Of a stretch of 34,145 nt of DNA, positions 26,588-34,145 are shown one piece after another; positions within the stretch are counted from its first letter, which is position 1, and each line of letters opens with the position of its first letter. Under the pieces are notes generated by a model. It saw nothing but the letters and a program-made list of their open reading frames with translations, was not told the origin of the DNA and ran no database searches. The position numbers were made by a program, and so were the translations under genes. The DNA is from Paracoccus sp. JM45 (GTDB lineage: Bacteria > Pseudomonadota > Alphaproteobacteria > Rhodobacterales > Rhodobacteraceae). The DNA lies in the NCBI RefSeq assembly GCF_003590715.1, contig NZ_QQVY01000019.1:1-34145 (forward strand), in the 5' to 3' direction.

Positions 26588-26810
26588 CGATGTATTGTGC
26601 GTACAAATATATTATTAGAAACAAAATTCAACAAATATTTAATAAACCAAAAGGCGACTATCTACACCTATAAGTATAAAGTTTATTATAAGCAGTTTGT
26701 TATGGTCAATGATATACTATCTTATATACAGGTCAGCTTGACCTGAGCTCCTATAACTCTTCCAAGTTTGTGTGGAGTGCGACGAACCATAGGACAGACA
26801 AATAAGGGCA
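26588..26810. other. AT-rich upstream region of the Hint gene
   Basis: Very AT-rich, for example 26600-26690, with no gene. It probably contains the promoter of the Hint-domain gene; no clear sigma-70 pair was singled out. Confidence 0.35.
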
Positions 26811-27047
26811 CGATTTACGGACGAACAGATCACCGCAATGACCAAGTAGCAGGACGCCTTTGGGAAGACCGCTGACGTATATCGGCGGCATGGGTTCAGC
26901 TCGGCGACGTTCTATAAATACAAATCGGAGAATGGCGGCATGGGGCCCCTAGATGCGAAGCGGCTACGGGCGCTTGAGGACGGGAACGGCAAGCTGAAGA
27001 CTCGACTGGCAGTGCGGATGCTAGAGCGTGACCTCGTCCGTCATTGA
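26811..27047 (+). pseudogene. IS3 (IS407-like) OrfA remnant with in-frame TAG
   Basis: The frame reads RFTDEQITAMTK, TAG (26847-26849), QDAFGKTADVYRRHGFSSAT, FYKYKSENGGMGPLDAKRLR, ALEDGNGKLKTRLAVRMLER, then TGA at 27045. This is the familiar OrfA pattern of IS407-type elements (RFTEEQI ... KTADVCRKHGISSATFYKWK). There is no start codon in frame and no matching OrfB on this strand. The active-looking IS at 27096 begins about 50 bases later. Confidence 0.7.
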
Positions 27048-27158
27048 TGGTGTGGATGGCCCCGCCAACGGCATCGTTTTGTGCCATGGTGGGTTTGGAC
27101 CTGCTTCACTTTTGTTCCGGTTTTCTGCGAGCAATGCTCGTCATAGAGGAGACCGGAA

Positions 27159-27455
27159 ATGGCACCCAAACACAGTGACGATTTCAAACGCGAAGCGGTT
27201 CGGATCGCGACAAGCAGCGGGCTGACGCGTCGCCAAGTCGCGTCGGATCTTGGGGTCGGCCTTTCGACCTTGGGCAAATGGATACGTCAGTTCTCAGACG
27301 ATCCTTCTACCGCGACCTAGGATTCTGAGCTTCGGCGCGAGAACGAACGCCTACGCAAAGAAAACCGCATTCTTCGGGAGGAGAGGGAGGTGTTAAAAAA
27401 GGCGGCAATCTTCTTCGCGGGTCATGGAGGGCATGAACGCCATTGGTCCGAGTGA
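27159..27455 (+). pseudogene. IS3 OrfA with in-frame TAG
   Basis: After GAGGAG, ATG 27159 opens MAPKHSDDFKREAVRIATSS and GLTRRQVASDLGVGLSTLGK WIRQF, a helix-turn-helix protein, then TAG at 27318-27320. The same frame goes on DSELRRENERLRKENRILRE EREVLKKAAIFFAG to TGA at 27453, i.e. the leucine-zipper part is intact. A TTAAAAAAGG run at about 27393-27402 is the likely -1 frameshift site into orfB. With the TAG the fused OrfAB cannot be made unless the codon is read through. Confidence 0.75.
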
Positions 27456-28325
27456 ATGCCCGACACAATGAAATTTCAGTTCATTGCGGATTGCCGCGGG
27501 GATTTTCCACGCAGCCATTTGTGCCGCCTGATGCAGGTAACGGAACGTGGTCTTCGGGCTTGGTGGCACAGGCCGCCGTCACGCCGCCAACGTCGGGATA
27601 TAATGCTCTTGGCGCGTATTCGAGAACAGCATCGCTTGAGCTTGGGCAGCTACGGTCGTCCGCACATGACGCAGGAACTCTATGAACTGGGCATCCATGT
27701 AGGGCAACGCCGTGTGGCGCGGATCATGCGTGATAACGGCATCCAGGTGCTGCGCAGCCGCAAGTTCAAGCGCACGACCGACAGCAATCACACCTTCAAT
27801 ATCGCGCCTAACCTGTTGCGTCAGGATTTCACCGCAAGCACCCCGAACCAGAAGTGGGCGGGAGACATCACCTATATTTGGACCCGCGAGGGATGGGCCT
27901 ATCTTGCTGTGATCATCGACCTCTATTCGCGACGGGTGATCGGATGGGCCCTGAGCAACCGCATAAAACAGGATCTGGCCTTGCGCGCTTTGGACATGGC
28001 GATTGCCCTACGAAAGCCGCCCCCGGGCTGCATCCACCACACTGATCGCGGCGCCCAATACTGTGCCCACGAGTATCAAAAGCGTCTGCGTAAGCACGAC
28101 TTGGTGCCGTCGATGAGCGGAAAGGGAAATTGCTATGATAATTCGGCCGTCGAGAGCTTCTTCAAGTCGTTGAAGGCCGAATTAATCTGGCGCCGGACCT
28201 GGCAGACCCGCAGAGAGGTCGAGCTGGCCGTCTTCGAATACATCAACGGCTTTTACAACCCACGCCGACGGCATTCGGCCATCGGCTGGAAATCACCCGT
28301 GGCTTTCGAAAACATCGTCGCCTAA
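27456..28325 (+). CDS. IS3 OrfB transposase (integrase core)
   Basis: DNA strand-transfer enzyme. 289 residues with HTH_21-type region (REQHRLSLGSYGRPHMTQEL), then the integrase core with catalytic Asp in WAGDITYI, Asp in HHTDRGAQY and Glu in DNSAVESFFKSLKAEL, and the typical end NPRRRHSAIGWKSPVAFE. The frame is undamaged. OrfB is normally produced as a frameshift fusion with OrfA, so the ATG at 27456 may not be a real start; since orfA carries a TAG, the element is probably unable to make OrfAB. Confidence 0.85.
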   Translation: MPDTMKFQFIADCRGDFPRSHLCRLMQVTERGLRAWWHRPPSRRQRRDIMLLARIREQHRLSLGSYGRPHMTQELYELGIHVGQRRVARIMRDNGIQVLRSRKFKRTTDSNHTFNIAPNLLRQDFTASTPNQKWAGDITYIWTREGWAYLAVIIDLYSRRVIGWALSNRIKQDLALRALDMAIALRKPPPGCIHHTDRGAQYCAHEYQKRLRKHDLVPSMSGKGNCYDNSAVESFFKSLKAELIWRRTWQTRREVELAVFEYINGFYNPRRRHSAIGWKSPVAFENIVA

Positions 28326-28363
28326 CATGAGCTACACACCGGAACGAAAACGGTGCAGGTCCA

Positions 28364-28443
28364 TTACTGGTCAGTTCCGTCCCATTTCCGCTGATAATCA
28401 CACTTGAATCGCAAACAAGCTTGTCGCGGTCTTGGTGGACACG
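28364..28443 (-). pseudogene. Fragment of an IS3 OrfB
   Basis: Read on the minus strand toward the element end, the frame gives DKLVCDSSVIISGNGTELTSN, stopping exactly at the terminal repeat of the 27096 element. ...SDNGTELTSNA is the second-Asp motif of IS407-type OrfB proteins (here GNGTELTSN, Asp replaced by Gly). Only about 26 codons are recognisable. Confidence 0.4.
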
Positions 28444-28566
28444 TAAGTAGCATATCATAACAAACCTTTTCTGCTGTCCTGCGTCGTAGAGGCGGGACGG
28501 TATCTGGCAATCAGAGGGCATATCCTGACCACTCCATCCAATCTGTTCGATCCCGTATCCGGCACC

Positions 28567-30015
28567 ATGAGGGCATCAGTCGGGCGGGGAATGATGGCCA
28601 CGGGCAGCGCGCAGGCCGTCAAGCTTGGTCTGCAGTTTGTGTCTGTGATCATGCTTTCGCGTCTGCTGGCGCCGGATGATTTTGGATTGGTGGCAATGGC
28701 TGCGCCAGTCTTGGCTTTCATGGGGATGTTTCAAAGCCTCGGCCTTACTCAGGCGACGGTTCAGCGTCCAAAAATTACTCATGAAGAAGTTAATTTCCTG
28801 TTTTGGATCAACGTTCTAGCCAGTATTTCTGTTGCCGTAGCTGTGGTGGCAATCGCACCCGTTGCATCGCGATTCTATAATGAGCCGCGGGTGGCCCCAC
28901 TGATCGCAGCAATGGCTCTTCCAGTTTTGCTGATGGGCAGCGGGGCACAGCACAGCGCACTGATGAACCGGCGGATGCAGTTTGGGCGACTAGCGATGAT
29001 CGAGGTGGTCTCCGGAGTGGCTACTTTGGCTACTGCTATTATCTGGGCTTCAATGGCACCGTCCTATTGGGCGTTGTGGGGTGGCAGCGTTGTAGGCGCG
29101 CTGGTCACCATCATAATGACCTGGTCGAGTTCGCCTTGGCGTCCCTCACGTCCCGGTCATGCTGGCGACGGATGGTCAATGGTGGGGTTTGGGGCCAATC
29201 TGACCGGCTTCAATTTTGCCAATTTTTTCGCCCGCAATTTAGACAATGTTCTAATTGGACGTGTCTGGGGCAATCAGGAACTGGGACTGTACGAGCGAGC
29301 TTACAAGCTGTTGTTGTTCCCTTTGTCACAGATCACTAATCCGCTATCACGAGTAATGGTGCCAACCCTATCGCGCATGATTGACGAACCTCACCGCTAC
29401 CGTCATGCTTATACGCGGGTAATTCGGCTCGTTCTGCTTGCAACCCTGCCTGGCGTTGCGCTGAGCATTGCAATGGCCGACATCATGATTCCTTTTCTTT
29501 TGGGGGGGCAATGGGCAAAAAGCGCTACAATCTTTGCTTGGTTGGGATTTGCGGGCCTAGTCCAGCCGCTTAACAACCCGTCCGGCTGGTTGTTTGTGAG
29601 CCAAGGACGGACCCGCGAATTTCTATACTGGGGCCTAGTTTCCTCGGTGTTTTCTATAATAGCATTCGTGATTGGCATTTCGTGGGGAGCAACGGGAATT
29701 GCGATGGCCTATGCCCTTAGTGAATATCTCAAAACCCCATTCCTGTGGTGGTATGTCGGGCGCAACGGTCCAGTCCGCGTGCCTGACATCCTGAAGGCGA
29801 CTTGGCCTTTCCTACTGGGCGCGCATTTGGTCGTCCTCGCCCTGTGGGCAATCGGCCCGTTTCTGCCGGAGACATCATTGCCGGCCTTAGCACTTGGAAC
29901 GGTGTTCTCCTATGCCGCGATGGCAGCGCTGATCGCCCTGACAGCCGCAGGGCGCGAAACGCTGCAGGAGGTCATTCAAGTGCTGCGGGGGGGCGTGCAT
30001 CGGTTGCGTCGATGA
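28567..30015 (+). CDS. Polysaccharide flippase, PST/Wzx-like (MOP superfamily)
   Basis: Integral membrane protein of 482 residues with about 12-14 hydrophobic segments, likely moving lipid-linked sugar units across the inner membrane. The N-terminal VKLGLQFVSVIMLSRLLAPDDFGLVAMA and the FNFANFFARNLDNVLIGRVW GNQELGLYERAYKLLLFPL segments are typical of WzxC/PST exporters, as is LFVSQGRTREFLYWG. It opens a run of glycosyltransferase genes, so a surface polysaccharide is the likely product. The start is not certain: ATG 28567 lacks a strong ribosome site, and the frame is open a little further upstream. No Wzy polymerase or chain-length regulator is in the window. Confidence 0.88.
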   Translation: MRASVGRGMMATGSAQAVKLGLQFVSVIMLSRLLAPDDFGLVAMAAPVLAFMGMFQSLGLTQATVQRPKITHEEVNFLFWINVLASISVAVAVVAIAPVASRFYNEPRVAPLIAAMALPVLLMGSGAQHSALMNRRMQFGRLAMIEVVSGVATLATAIIWASMAPSYWALWGGSVVGALVTIIMTWSSSPWRPSRPGHAGDGWSMVGFGANLTGFNFANFFARNLDNVLIGRVWGNQELGLYERAYKLLLFPLSQITNPLSRVMVPTLSRMIDEPHRYRHAYTRVIRLVLLATLPGVALSIAMADIMIPFLLGGQWAKSATIFAWLGFAGLVQPLNNPSGWLFVSQGRTREFLYWGLVSSVFSIIAFVIGISWGATGIAMAYALSEYLKTPFLWWYVGRNGPVRVPDILKATWPFLLGAHLVVLALWAIGPFLPETSLPALALGTVFSYAAMAALIALTAAGRETLQEVIQVLRGGVHRLRR

Positions 30016-30113
30016 GAACAACGATACAGGAACGTTTTCGAACGTTATGGACCCAACCATTGCGCACTCCATGATGCGTGCCCCCCACCCGTCAACCTGC
30101 TACAACCTTATCG

Positions 30114-30138
30114 CTGGATGAATCATCCATCCATCCAG
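30114..30138 (+). repeat. Short inverted repeat upstream of a glycosyltransferase gene
   Basis: CTGGATG (30114-30120) and CATCCAG (30132-30138) can pair, and GGATGA/TCATCC inside gives an alternative stem, with a short ATCC repeat. It lies 24 bases before the next start codon. Function unclear; may be a weak leader hairpin or chance. Confidence 0.25.
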
Positions 30139-30161
30139 CCGAAGCCGGAGATATCGATTGA

Positions 30162-31217
30162 ATGCGTGTGCTGTTTACCTGTGGCCTTGGTTATCTTCCG
30201 CAACGTGCCGGGGGCGCACAATCCAGCACCGATCAGTTGGCTAATGCCTTGAAGCGGTCTGGACACGAGCCCGCCGTGCTTACTGCGCTAGAACCGGGTG
30301 GCCGTCTCGTTTGGCAGTCGAAACTTCAGCGCAAGCTGACAGGGCGGACATTTTCATGCGATCGGGTCTTGGGATATCCGGTTTTTCGTGCTTGGAGTCC
30401 GACCGACACAGCCGAGGTCGTCCATCGGTTTCGGCCCGATGTGGCGGTCGTTCAGAACGGCTCCATGGTCCCGATTGCCGAAAGCCTACAGAAAGAGGGT
30501 GTTCCGGTCGTTCTGTATTTCAGGAATGTCGAATTTTCTGAAATGGGCGGAAAGCTCGAGGCTATCTGCCCGGCCGCCTGCATCTCAAATTCGTATTTTA
30601 CAGCACAGCGTTACACCGACGCCTATGGCATAGAATCCACCGTGATCCCGCCTTTGGTCGAGCCAGCGAAGTACCGCACAAACAGCACGCGGGAAAATGT
30701 TACGCTAATCAATCCCTCGCCTCTCAAAGGGGGAAATCTGGCGATCGACATTGCGGCCCTCTGCCCCGACATTCCCTTTGTCTTCGTTCAAAGTTGGAAG
30801 CTGCATGACGAAACGCATGCTGCGTTGGTTAGGAAGATTGCACAAATACCCAACATTACCCTGCAGCCGCGAACTGACGACATGAAATCCATCTATGGCC
30901 GCGCTCGCATACTGCTGGCTCCCAGTCAGTGGGAAGAGGCATGGGGCCGCGTGGCGTCCGAAGCGCATTGTAGTGGCATTCCGGTGCTAGGTTCCAATCG
31001 GGGCGGTTTGCCTGAGGCGATTGGACCTGGCGGCGTGATTGTGCCGCATGATGCCTCGGCGCAGGATTGGGCCGAGGCACTGCGACAAATGTGGGATGAC
31101 AAGGACATTTACGACAGCCTGTCATTCGCGGCTCGGGATTTTGCCGGACGCCCTGAAATCGTACCCGAAAGCCAGTTCAAAACTTTCCTGAAGGTTGTTA
31201 CCAATGCTGTAGCATAA
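30162..31217 (+). CDS. Glycosyltransferase family 4 (GT-B fold)
   Basis: Cytoplasmic sugar transferase of 351 residues. N-terminal domain starts MRVLFTCGLGYLPQRAGGAQ SSTDQLANAL (acceptor side), and the C-terminal domain shows the GT4 donor-site pattern: LINPSPLKGGN, LLAPSQWEEAWGRVASEAHC and SGIPVLGSNRGGLPEAIGPG, the E-x7-E type region. It is a close relative of the minus-strand gene at 32301 (nearly the same donor site). It follows the flippase by 146 bases on the same strand and should act on the same polysaccharide. Ribosome site CGGAG lies about 11 bases upstream of the ATG. Confidence 0.92.
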   Translation: MRVLFTCGLGYLPQRAGGAQSSTDQLANALKRSGHEPAVLTALEPGGRLVWQSKLQRKLTGRTFSCDRVLGYPVFRAWSPTDTAEVVHRFRPDVAVVQNGSMVPIAESLQKEGVPVVLYFRNVEFSEMGGKLEAICPAACISNSYFTAQRYTDAYGIESTVIPPLVEPAKYRTNSTRENVTLINPSPLKGGNLAIDIAALCPDIPFVFVQSWKLHDETHAALVRKIAQIPNITLQPRTDDMKSIYGRARILLAPSQWEEAWGRVASEAHCSGIPVLGSNRGGLPEAIGPGGVIVPHDASAQDWAEALRQMWDDKDIYDSLSFAARDFAGRPEIVPESQFKTFLKVVTNAVA

Positions 31218-31313
31218 CGCATCATCGCAGTGGCGAAAATTAATTCCTGTATAATTCGAATAATATAAAAAATTCTATCTGCCATTTTCTTTAAACGCCT
31301 GACCATCATCAAC

Positions 31314-32195
31314 TTGGAGAACCCGTTGCGCTTTGTCTGGAGATTACATGAATGGCGGCACAATCGCAAAAAGCGGCGCGAACACCGTCTTCTGCAAAAA
31401 GCAGAAAGGGCGGTTGAAAAATTTCCGACCATACGGCGGTCGCAACGGCATGGTCTAGATGGAACGCTCATCGTCACCCTAACCTCTTATCCGCCAAGGT
31501 TTCCGACCTTAGCGGCAACGCTAAAAGGTCTTCTTGACCAAGAGGTCCGCTCCGATCACACGATCTTATGGGTGGCAGAAAAGGATCTTGCCGATCTACC
31601 CCGAGATGTCGTGGCACTTACGGCTTATGGCCTCGAAATAAAAACATGTGATGACACGCGGTCGTACAAGAAACTAATCCCAGCCCTTGAGGCATATCCG
31701 GGATCATGGTTCGTTACAGCAGATGATGATGTGTATTATCCTCCTACATGGCTAAAGAACCTTGTTTCGGAAGCACTGCGGCAAAAACATTCGGCAGTCG
31801 TGGCTTATAGAGCCCATCTAGCCCATATCGACGACAGGGGGTATCTACTTCCTTATCGGCAATGGGATAAAGATACAGACCGCCGCTGCAATGTTTCCAG
31901 CCAGACACGCATTTTTCCAACAGGTGTTGGTGGTATCCTGTATCCCCCAAATGCTTTTTCAGATTTTGTGACAGATAAGCAAAAATTCATGCAGCTTTGC
32001 CCTCATGGTGATGACATCTGGTTCTTCTGGATGGCGCGATTGGCTGGGACAGACCAGATATCTGCGTCATGTGGATTCGACATCACTACGTGGCCAATAT
32101 CTCAAGACGTCGCCTTGTTTCACGAAAATACATACAGGGACCGGAATGACGTTCAGATAAATTCCATGCAGACCGCATTCGGTCCGGTCCCCTGA
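31314..32195 (+). CDS. Glycosyltransferase-like protein with DXD motif
   Basis: 293 residues with a basic N-terminus (WRHNRKKRREHRLLQKAERA), then a GT-A type pattern: TLIVTLTSYPPRFPTLAATL at the start of the fold, WFVTADDDVYYPPTWL with the metal-binding Asp cluster, FPTGVGGILYPPNAF, and CPHGDDIWFFWMARLAG, which recalls the acceptor/base region. A family-2-like transferase is the best guess. The start is a TTG at 31314 (another TTG lies four codons on); no ATG occurs in frame near the N-terminus, so the start is uncertain. It lies about 95 bases after the GT4 gene. Confidence 0.75.
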   Translation: MENPLRFVWRLHEWRHNRKKRREHRLLQKAERAVEKFPTIRRSQRHGLDGTLIVTLTSYPPRFPTLAATLKGLLDQEVRSDHTILWVAEKDLADLPRDVVALTAYGLEIKTCDDTRSYKKLIPALEAYPGSWFVTADDDVYYPPTWLKNLVSEALRQKHSAVVAYRAHLAHIDDRGYLLPYRQWDKDTDRRCNVSSQTRIFPTGVGGILYPPNAFSDFVTDKQKFMQLCPHGDDIWFFWMARLAGTDQISASCGFDITTWPISQDVALFHENTYRDRNDVQINSMQTAFGPVP

Positions 32196-32300
32196 CGACT
32201 ACTGATCGGTTCTAGGCCAAGCGGCCGCCGCAGGTTGGCGAAGACTTTCTCAATCCGACGATGGGTTAAAGGTGGTCATCAATTGCCTTTAGCTGCGCCT

Positions 32301-33392
32301 TTAATAAGTCGACGCTTGCGGCGTCACATCTGCATGACGTGCCTTTTCAAGAACAGCTAGAAACATTGCGAATTGGCTGTCCGGATCCATTTCGGTCCTT
32401 TTAGAAAAGTCGAAAGCGGCAGCTGACAGGGTCGTGTATGCGAAGGTGTCAGACCATAGGCTTCGGACCGATGCGACCCATTGATCTAACGGAGCGTCGT
32501 AATCCAGCACAATGCCGCCTGCGCCGATGGCTTCCGGCAGTCCACCCCGGCGCGAGCCGATCACCGGGATCCCGCTGCAATGGGCTTCCGAGGCCACGCG
32601 CCCCCAAGCTTCCTCCCATTTGCTAGGGGCTAGCAGGATCTTCGTGCGGCCATAGACCTTCTTCATGTCAGATGTCCTCCCCTCCAGCCGGATATTCGGA
32701 AAAGACGCGATTGCGCGTTTTATCTCGGCCCGGTGAGCCTCTCCCAACGTCCAGCTTTCAACAAATAAGAAAGGAATATCTGGGCATTTTTGAGCGATTT
32801 GCACTGCACGATCAAAACCTTTTTCGGGATAGGGATTGATCAGCGTGACATAATCTCCGGTCGTGGGCGTGCAGTACTGGGACGGGTCGATGGTGGGAGG
32901 AATGACAGTGGCATCGACCCCAAATTTTTCTTTGTAAGCTTTGGCGGTAAAATCGGAATTGGCGATGTAGTGAGCCAACGGCAACTCCCGTAGATCGCCG
33001 CCAAGCTCATGAAACTCGACATTGCGTAAATACACCACCAGCGGAACGCCTTGCGCCTGCAATGCCTTCCCGATTGGCACTGAATCGTGGCATTGTACGA
33101 TGGCGACATCGGGTTTTAGCATTTGGACCGCAAATTCGGCAGCTTCCCATGGAAACCATGCGCGTACCACCGGATAACCGGACAATCTGTCTATCACTCC
33201 CGGCCGGCGCAATAGTTTTAGTTTGATACGAGATTTTTTCCCAAAAACGCCGTCTCCAAATAGCGCGGCAAGAACAGAAGGGTGGTGACCAATGGCCTTA
33301 AGCTGCAAAGCAAGATGATGCGTACTGGACTGAACCCCCCCGCTGAACTCAGGCGGGTATCCCTTTCCACTACCAAAAAGCACATTCATCAT
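32301..33392 (-). CDS. Glycosyltransferase family 4, paralogue of the 30162 gene
   Basis: 363 residues, opposite in direction to the other polysaccharide genes. N-terminus MMNVLFGSGKGYPPEFSGGV QSS; donor-site segment LLAPSKWEEAWGRVASEAHC and SGIPVIGSRRGGLPEAIGAG, differing from the 30162 product by only a few residues there. Across the rest the two are clearly similar but not identical (RNVEFHELGG against RNVEFSEMGG). GAGGA precedes the ATG at 33392; ATG 33389 is an alternative. They probably arose by duplication and may add related sugars. It faces the preceding transferase (32195), convergently. Confidence 0.92.
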   Translation of the reverse strand: MMNVLFGSGKGYPPEFSGGVQSSTHHLALQLKAIGHHPSVLAALFGDGVFGKKSRIKLKLLRRPGVIDRLSGYPVVRAWFPWEAAEFAVQMLKPDVAIVQCHDSVPIGKALQAQGVPLVVYLRNVEFHELGGDLRELPLAHYIANSDFTAKAYKEKFGVDATVIPPTIDPSQYCTPTTGDYVTLINPYPEKGFDRAVQIAQKCPDIPFLFVESWTLGEAHRAEIKRAIASFPNIRLEGRTSDMKKVYGRTKILLAPSKWEEAWGRVASEAHCSGIPVIGSRRGGLPEAIGAGGIVLDYDAPLDQWVASVRSLWSDTFAYTTLSAAAFDFSKRTEMDPDSQFAMFLAVLEKARHADVTPQASTY

Positions 33393-33488
33393 AAAGTCCT
33401 CATTTCCTACAGCACATATCATAGCTTGTATGTGCTCCTTTTTCTTTAAAGCTGCTATTTAGGCTTAATTAGGCTCTGGACCTATTAA

Positions 33489-33722
33489 TTACATCCAGAA
33501 TACGATGATTAAATTGATTACGATAGCAGACATGACGGTGTCGGTATAGCGGTCGTAGCGGGTATGGATGCGCAGCTAATCTTTGAGTTTGCTAAATATA
33601 TTCTCGATCTTGTGGCGCTTTTTGTAGAGCCCTTTGCTGTAGGGAATTTAATATTTCCTGTTGAATTTTGAGGGAAAGCACGCCTTAATTTGACGATCGG
33701 CAAGGGCCGCGCGGAACCAGTC
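33489..33722 (-). pseudogene. IS5-family transposase, C-terminal fragment
   Basis: The frame starts abruptly at DWFRAALADRQIKACFPSK and goes on to LYKKRHKIENIFSKLKD, LRIHTRYDRYTDTVMSAIVI and IFW-type end, a standard IS5 (IS427-like) C-terminus including the catalytic Glu in IENIF. Two in-frame stops interrupt it: TAA at 33650-33648 and TAG at 33578-33576, the latter where Trp of KDW is expected. The sequence CTCTGGACCTATTAATT at about 33474 looks like the right terminal repeat of such an element. The N-terminal half is missing. Confidence 0.75.
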
Positions 33723-34011
33723 AGCTGATATCATGCCGCTGGAGACAACGGTTTAACGATGATCGTGTCTGATGTGGAATGGTCGGCTGGAGTGCATAGA
33801 GACAATCGTCGAGTGGCAGCAGCGTATGGCGCCGGACCGCAATGATGATTGCCTCTTCGTCAATCGTCAGAACTGTGGATCTGGCAGTCCTTGGACCGGT
33901 CGGCAAATCCGCAACTGAAGTCCGCTTGCGTCATTTGGCGACCGCCTTCTGATTGATGCTGTAATGCGTCGAAAGCGTCCTCAGGCTTTCTTTACTATGT
34001 TGTATTGCTCG
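33723..34011 (-). pseudogene. IS481-type transposase, N-terminal fragment
   Basis: The frame reads RAIQHSKESLRTLSTHYSI, NQKAVAK, then TGA (33933-33931) where Trp of KWRKRT is expected, RKRTSVADLPTGPRTARST, VLTIDEEAIIIAVRRHTLL, PLDDCLYALQPTIPHQTRSS and LNRCLQRHDIS. This is the N-terminal helix-turn-helix part of IS481-family transposases. It breaks off at the junction with the IS5 fragment; the DDE core is absent. The last 130 bases of the window hold nothing that I can identify. Confidence 0.65.
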
Positions 34012-34145
34012 ACGGTAAGCATCCGCCGAAGGCCGCTGACAGAGGTGGTCCTGAATTTTCGACCAGTTTTCCGCCGGGCTAAGCTATAGCATGGGTTTCA
34101 TGTCAGGCGGCGGCTTTCAGGTGTTGATTGTGAGTATCATAGGCC

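Larger units (their letters stand above)
27096..28363 (+). mobile_element. IS3-family element, 1268 bp, with terminal inverted repeats
   Basis: Left end TGGACCTGCTTCACTTTTG and right end complementary to TGGACCTGCACCGTTTTCG; both continue to TTCCGG, giving about 25-bp ends with roughly five mismatches. It holds an interrupted orfA and an intact orfB. No convincing target duplication is seen (GGGTT on the left, TTACT on the right). It is flanked by remnants of other IS3 elements on both sides, so it probably inserted into old element DNA, with later rearrangement. Confidence 0.85.

Noticed and set aside
24227..28363. Target-site duplications at the two IS3 elements
   Set aside because: Flanks compared base by base (GTCG/AACC and GGGTT/TTACT) do not match.
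32196..32300. Possible transposase fragment on the minus strand (RRIEKVFANLRRPLG)
   Set aside because: Too short and no motif to fix the family.
1..34145. Reassignment of TAG to an amino acid, to explain TAG codons in IS frames
   Set aside because: nasA and the DppF-type gene end normally at TAG, and TAA and TGA also interrupt IS frames, so a general recoding is not supported.
1..34145. CRISPR array, tRNA or rRNA genes
   Set aside because: No regularly spaced repeats and no cloverleaf-like or ribosomal RNA sequence were noticed by eye; a tRNAscan-SE and Infernal run would be decisive.

Overview
The window looks like a chromosomal segment of a marine-type alphaproteobacterium, most likely Rhodobacteraceae (Roseobacter group). 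This is inferred from the NasTS-controlled assimilatory nitrate operon, the DppBCDF-type transporter with an FCD/GntR regulator, the Hint-domain protein, and the heavy load of decayed IS3, IS5 and IS481 elements. An IS-rich genus such as Octadecabacter would fit, but the sequence alone does not prove a genus.

Positions 68-11691 (all minus strand, transcribed right to left) form a complete assimilatory nitrate/nitrite module: nasT and nasS (cytoplasmic nitrate sensor and ANTAR antiterminator), a leader with paired hairpins and a U-tract terminator, then nrtA, nrtB, a fused double-ATPase nrtD-type subunit, nirB, nirD and nasA. Four of the junctions overlap or nearly overlap. Nitrate is bound by NrtA, imported by NrtB plus the double ATPase, reduced to nitrite by NasA and to ammonium by NirBD. 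NasS probably holds NasT inactive until nitrate or nitrite is sensed, when NasT prevents termination in the leader. The operon is abutted at the left edge by the start of an IS3-type orfA.

Positions 11961-14400 hold an unusually long perfect inverted repeat, a small exported protein, nagB (glucosamine-6-phosphate deaminase), a broken ORF and a truncated transposase start.

Positions 14401-24009 are a catabolic and uptake locus. On the minus strand lie an FCD-type GntR regulator, a fumarylacetoacetase-family hydrolase and a gamma-glutamyltransferase broken by three single-base indels. Divergently, on the plus strand, lies a five-gene peptide/opine-type ABC transporter. Its solute-binding protein is the most striking object in the window: the lobe that is C-terminal in family-5 binding proteins comes first, directly after the signal peptide, and the normal N-terminal lobe comes second. 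This is a circular permutation.

Positions 24227-28443 are an IS graveyard around an AT-rich island that encodes a membrane-anchored or exported Hint-domain protein. Positions 28567-33392 are a surface-polysaccharide segment (flippase, two closely related GT4 glycosyltransferases in opposite orientation, one DXD glycosyltransferase-like protein). The right end is a junction of IS5 and IS481 fragments. Nearly every transposase frame carries in-frame nonsense codons while the frame around them is still readable.
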